Shown here: positions 29,544-30,281 of the stretch, in pieces
How the letters are laid out: each line of letters starts with the position of its first letter
Position numbering within the stretch: the first letter of the stretch is position 1
Virus record (IMG/VR): IMGVR_UViG_3300043172_001345
Location: 1-30,281 of that record
Source: a virus
DNA: 30,281 nucleotides
Direction: 5' to 3' (one strand)
Translations under genes and position numbers: made by a program
The notes under the pieces: generated by a model
The model's database searches: none
Told to the model about the DNA's origin: nothing
The model's input: only the letters and a program-made list of their open reading frames with translations

Positions 29544-29879
29544 TTACCATTCCTCATCGAATTCTGTAGCCAAAGCAGCGAGACTCTTATCGGATGCAAT
29601 TATTGCATCTACCCGCGCCTGGGACGTCCGTACCTCGGTCTTGATTTTCTTTTTTGTTTCTTCTGCTGCTGCTTCAATATTATTGACCTTGACAGCGATC
29701 TCAGATGTTTTTGAACTCAGCACCAGAACCTTTTCGTCTCCCTCGGTCAGGGCAGCATTATGTTTTTTAACTTTGCCAAATCCCTTAAACATTTTTTTAA
29801 GAGGGGCCAGGAAAAAGTACCCGGCCCCGATACCTAATACCGGAACGAGACCTAACAAAATTGTCATTGGTGATAACAT
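29544..29879 (-). CDS. Membrane protein with coiled coil, possible lysis accessory (holin-like)
   Basis: A 111-residue protein. One hydrophobic N-terminal segment (MTILLGLVPVLGIGAGYFFL, about 5-24) is followed by a basic patch (KKMFKGFGKVKKH) and a long helical, heptad-like region (KTSEIAVKVNNIEAAAEETK). Such a layout occurs in single-span phage holin-like and inner-membrane spanin-like proteins. The spanin candidate lies two genes downstream, which fits a lysis role but does not prove it. Its stop abuts the SPRY gene start. Confidence 0.55.
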   Translation of the reverse strand: MLSPMTILLGLVPVLGIGAGYFFLAPLKKMFKGFGKVKKHNAALTEGDEKVLVLSSKTSEIAVKVNNIEAAAEETKKKIKTEVRTSQARVDAIIASDKSLAALATEFDEEW

Positions 29880-29915
29880 TCTTTTACCCCGATGATTTTT
29901 AAATTAAGGTCCGAA

Positions 29916-30182
29916 TTAAAACCCAAAAATCCGCTTGATAAAGGCAAAAATCCTGTTGGAAGGAAAAATTTCCAATTGCAATTTAACCCGGCCACTGAGA
30001 TCATTAACAACTTTCTTCATCGCGGAGAAGGCTTTTTTCAGATCCGGATTTGTTGTTGCTGCCATTGATGCATCTAAGATCAAAGCATCAAGTTTTTCTT
30101 GTATAACTTTCCATTCCTGTGACCAAGATATCTTCGCTTCATTGATCAGTTTAGTCATTTCCGCTCTTGTTAATTTTTTCAT
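29916..30182 (-). CDS. Small protein with second-type N-terminal tag, 88 residues
   Basis: Start at 30182 (AAAGGGG nine bases upstream) is chosen over an in-frame ATG at 30209. It begins MKKLTRAEMTKLINEA, matching the T-R-x-E-M-x-x-x-I-x-E-[SA] tag one residue shorter than the other two; predicted cut after I-N-E. The rest is helical (WSQEWKVIQEKLDALILDAS, MKKVVNDLSGRVKLQLEIF) and ends in an aromatic basic tail FAFIKRIFGF. Function unknown. Upstream (30183-30281) is AT-rich with no further gene visible in the window. Confidence 0.7.
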   Translation of the reverse strand: MKKLTRAEMTKLINEAKISWSQEWKVIQEKLDALILDASMAATTNPDLKKAFSAMKKVVNDLSGRVKLQLEIFPSNRIFAFIKRIFGF

Positions 30183-30281
30183 GTTTTTAACCCCTTTATT
30201 TGTGATCATTTAACCTCTTTACACATTAATTTTATTATATTTCCAATCGAAAAAAGAATTTTTTCAAATTGGTGCTAAAAT

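Noticed and set aside
1-30281. CRISPR array, insertion sequence, integrase or attachment site
   Set aside because: No regularly spaced repeats with unique spacers, no transposase or recombinase motifs, and no att-like duplication beside the tRNA were seen.

Overview
This window comes from the genome of a tailed, contractile-tail phage (a myovirus distantly related to T4) that probably infects a Gram-negative bacterium. The evidence is a connected set of T4-type virion genes: large terminase (gp17-like), tail sheath (gp18-like), tail tube (gp19-like) plus a second tube-fold protein, tail completion protein (gp15-like), and neck proteins gp13-like and gp14-like. There is also a Dda-type helicase, a phage tRNA, and a single-gene (unimolecular) spanin candidate, which implies an outer membrane. 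No integrase, IS element or CRISPR array was seen. The host cannot be named from the sequence.

Layout. (1) Positions 1-13534, minus strand: late tail and packaging operon, transcribed right to left from terminase through sheath, tube, tube-like protein, assembly chaperone, probable tape measure and gp15-like protein, then a set of tail-fibre/adhesin genes. The last of these is a giant multidomain adhesin that runs off the left edge. (2) Positions 13535-19382, plus strand: an early-type module of small genes. Five near-consensus sigma70 promoters (TTGACA, 17-18 nt, TATAAT-like) drive it. It encodes a Dda helicase, a DUF262 protein, a secreted protein, several zinc-ribbon microproteins, a structured leader RNA and tRNA-Asn. 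(3) Positions 19383-30182, minus strand: neck and cargo region. The two neck genes, which are adjacent in T4, are separated here by about 5.7 kb of short, overlapping genes. To the right of gp13 lie lysis-type, SPRY-domain and membrane genes.

The most striking content is this cargo island. Thirteen consecutive or near-consecutive small genes begin with the same ten-residue tag (M-K-T-[FY]-x-x-[IL]-[IL]-x-E and close variants). It matches the capsid-targeting sequence of T4 internal proteins, which directs them into the prohead and is cut by the prohead protease after [IL]-x-E. Behind the tag the proteins are unrelated; two look like ADP-ribosyltransferase-fold proteins and one has a Cys-His-Asp arrangement like papain or transglutaminase enzymes. 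Three more genes share a second N-terminal motif (T-R-x-E-M-x-x-x-I-x-E-[SA]) that also ends in a potential prohead-protease site. The simplest reading is that this phage packs an arsenal of effectors in its head and injects them with the DNA, as T4 does with IPI and Alt. This is inferred from sequence and has not been shown.

Other notable items are a previously unlabelled reading frame (7867-8052) joined to the gp26-like gene by a canonical -1 slippery heptamer just before the tape measure gene (the lambda G/GT arrangement); a nested DUF2341/LamG adhesin with recent internal duplications; and a family of tail-fibre genes sharing an anchor and a short beta-type repeat.
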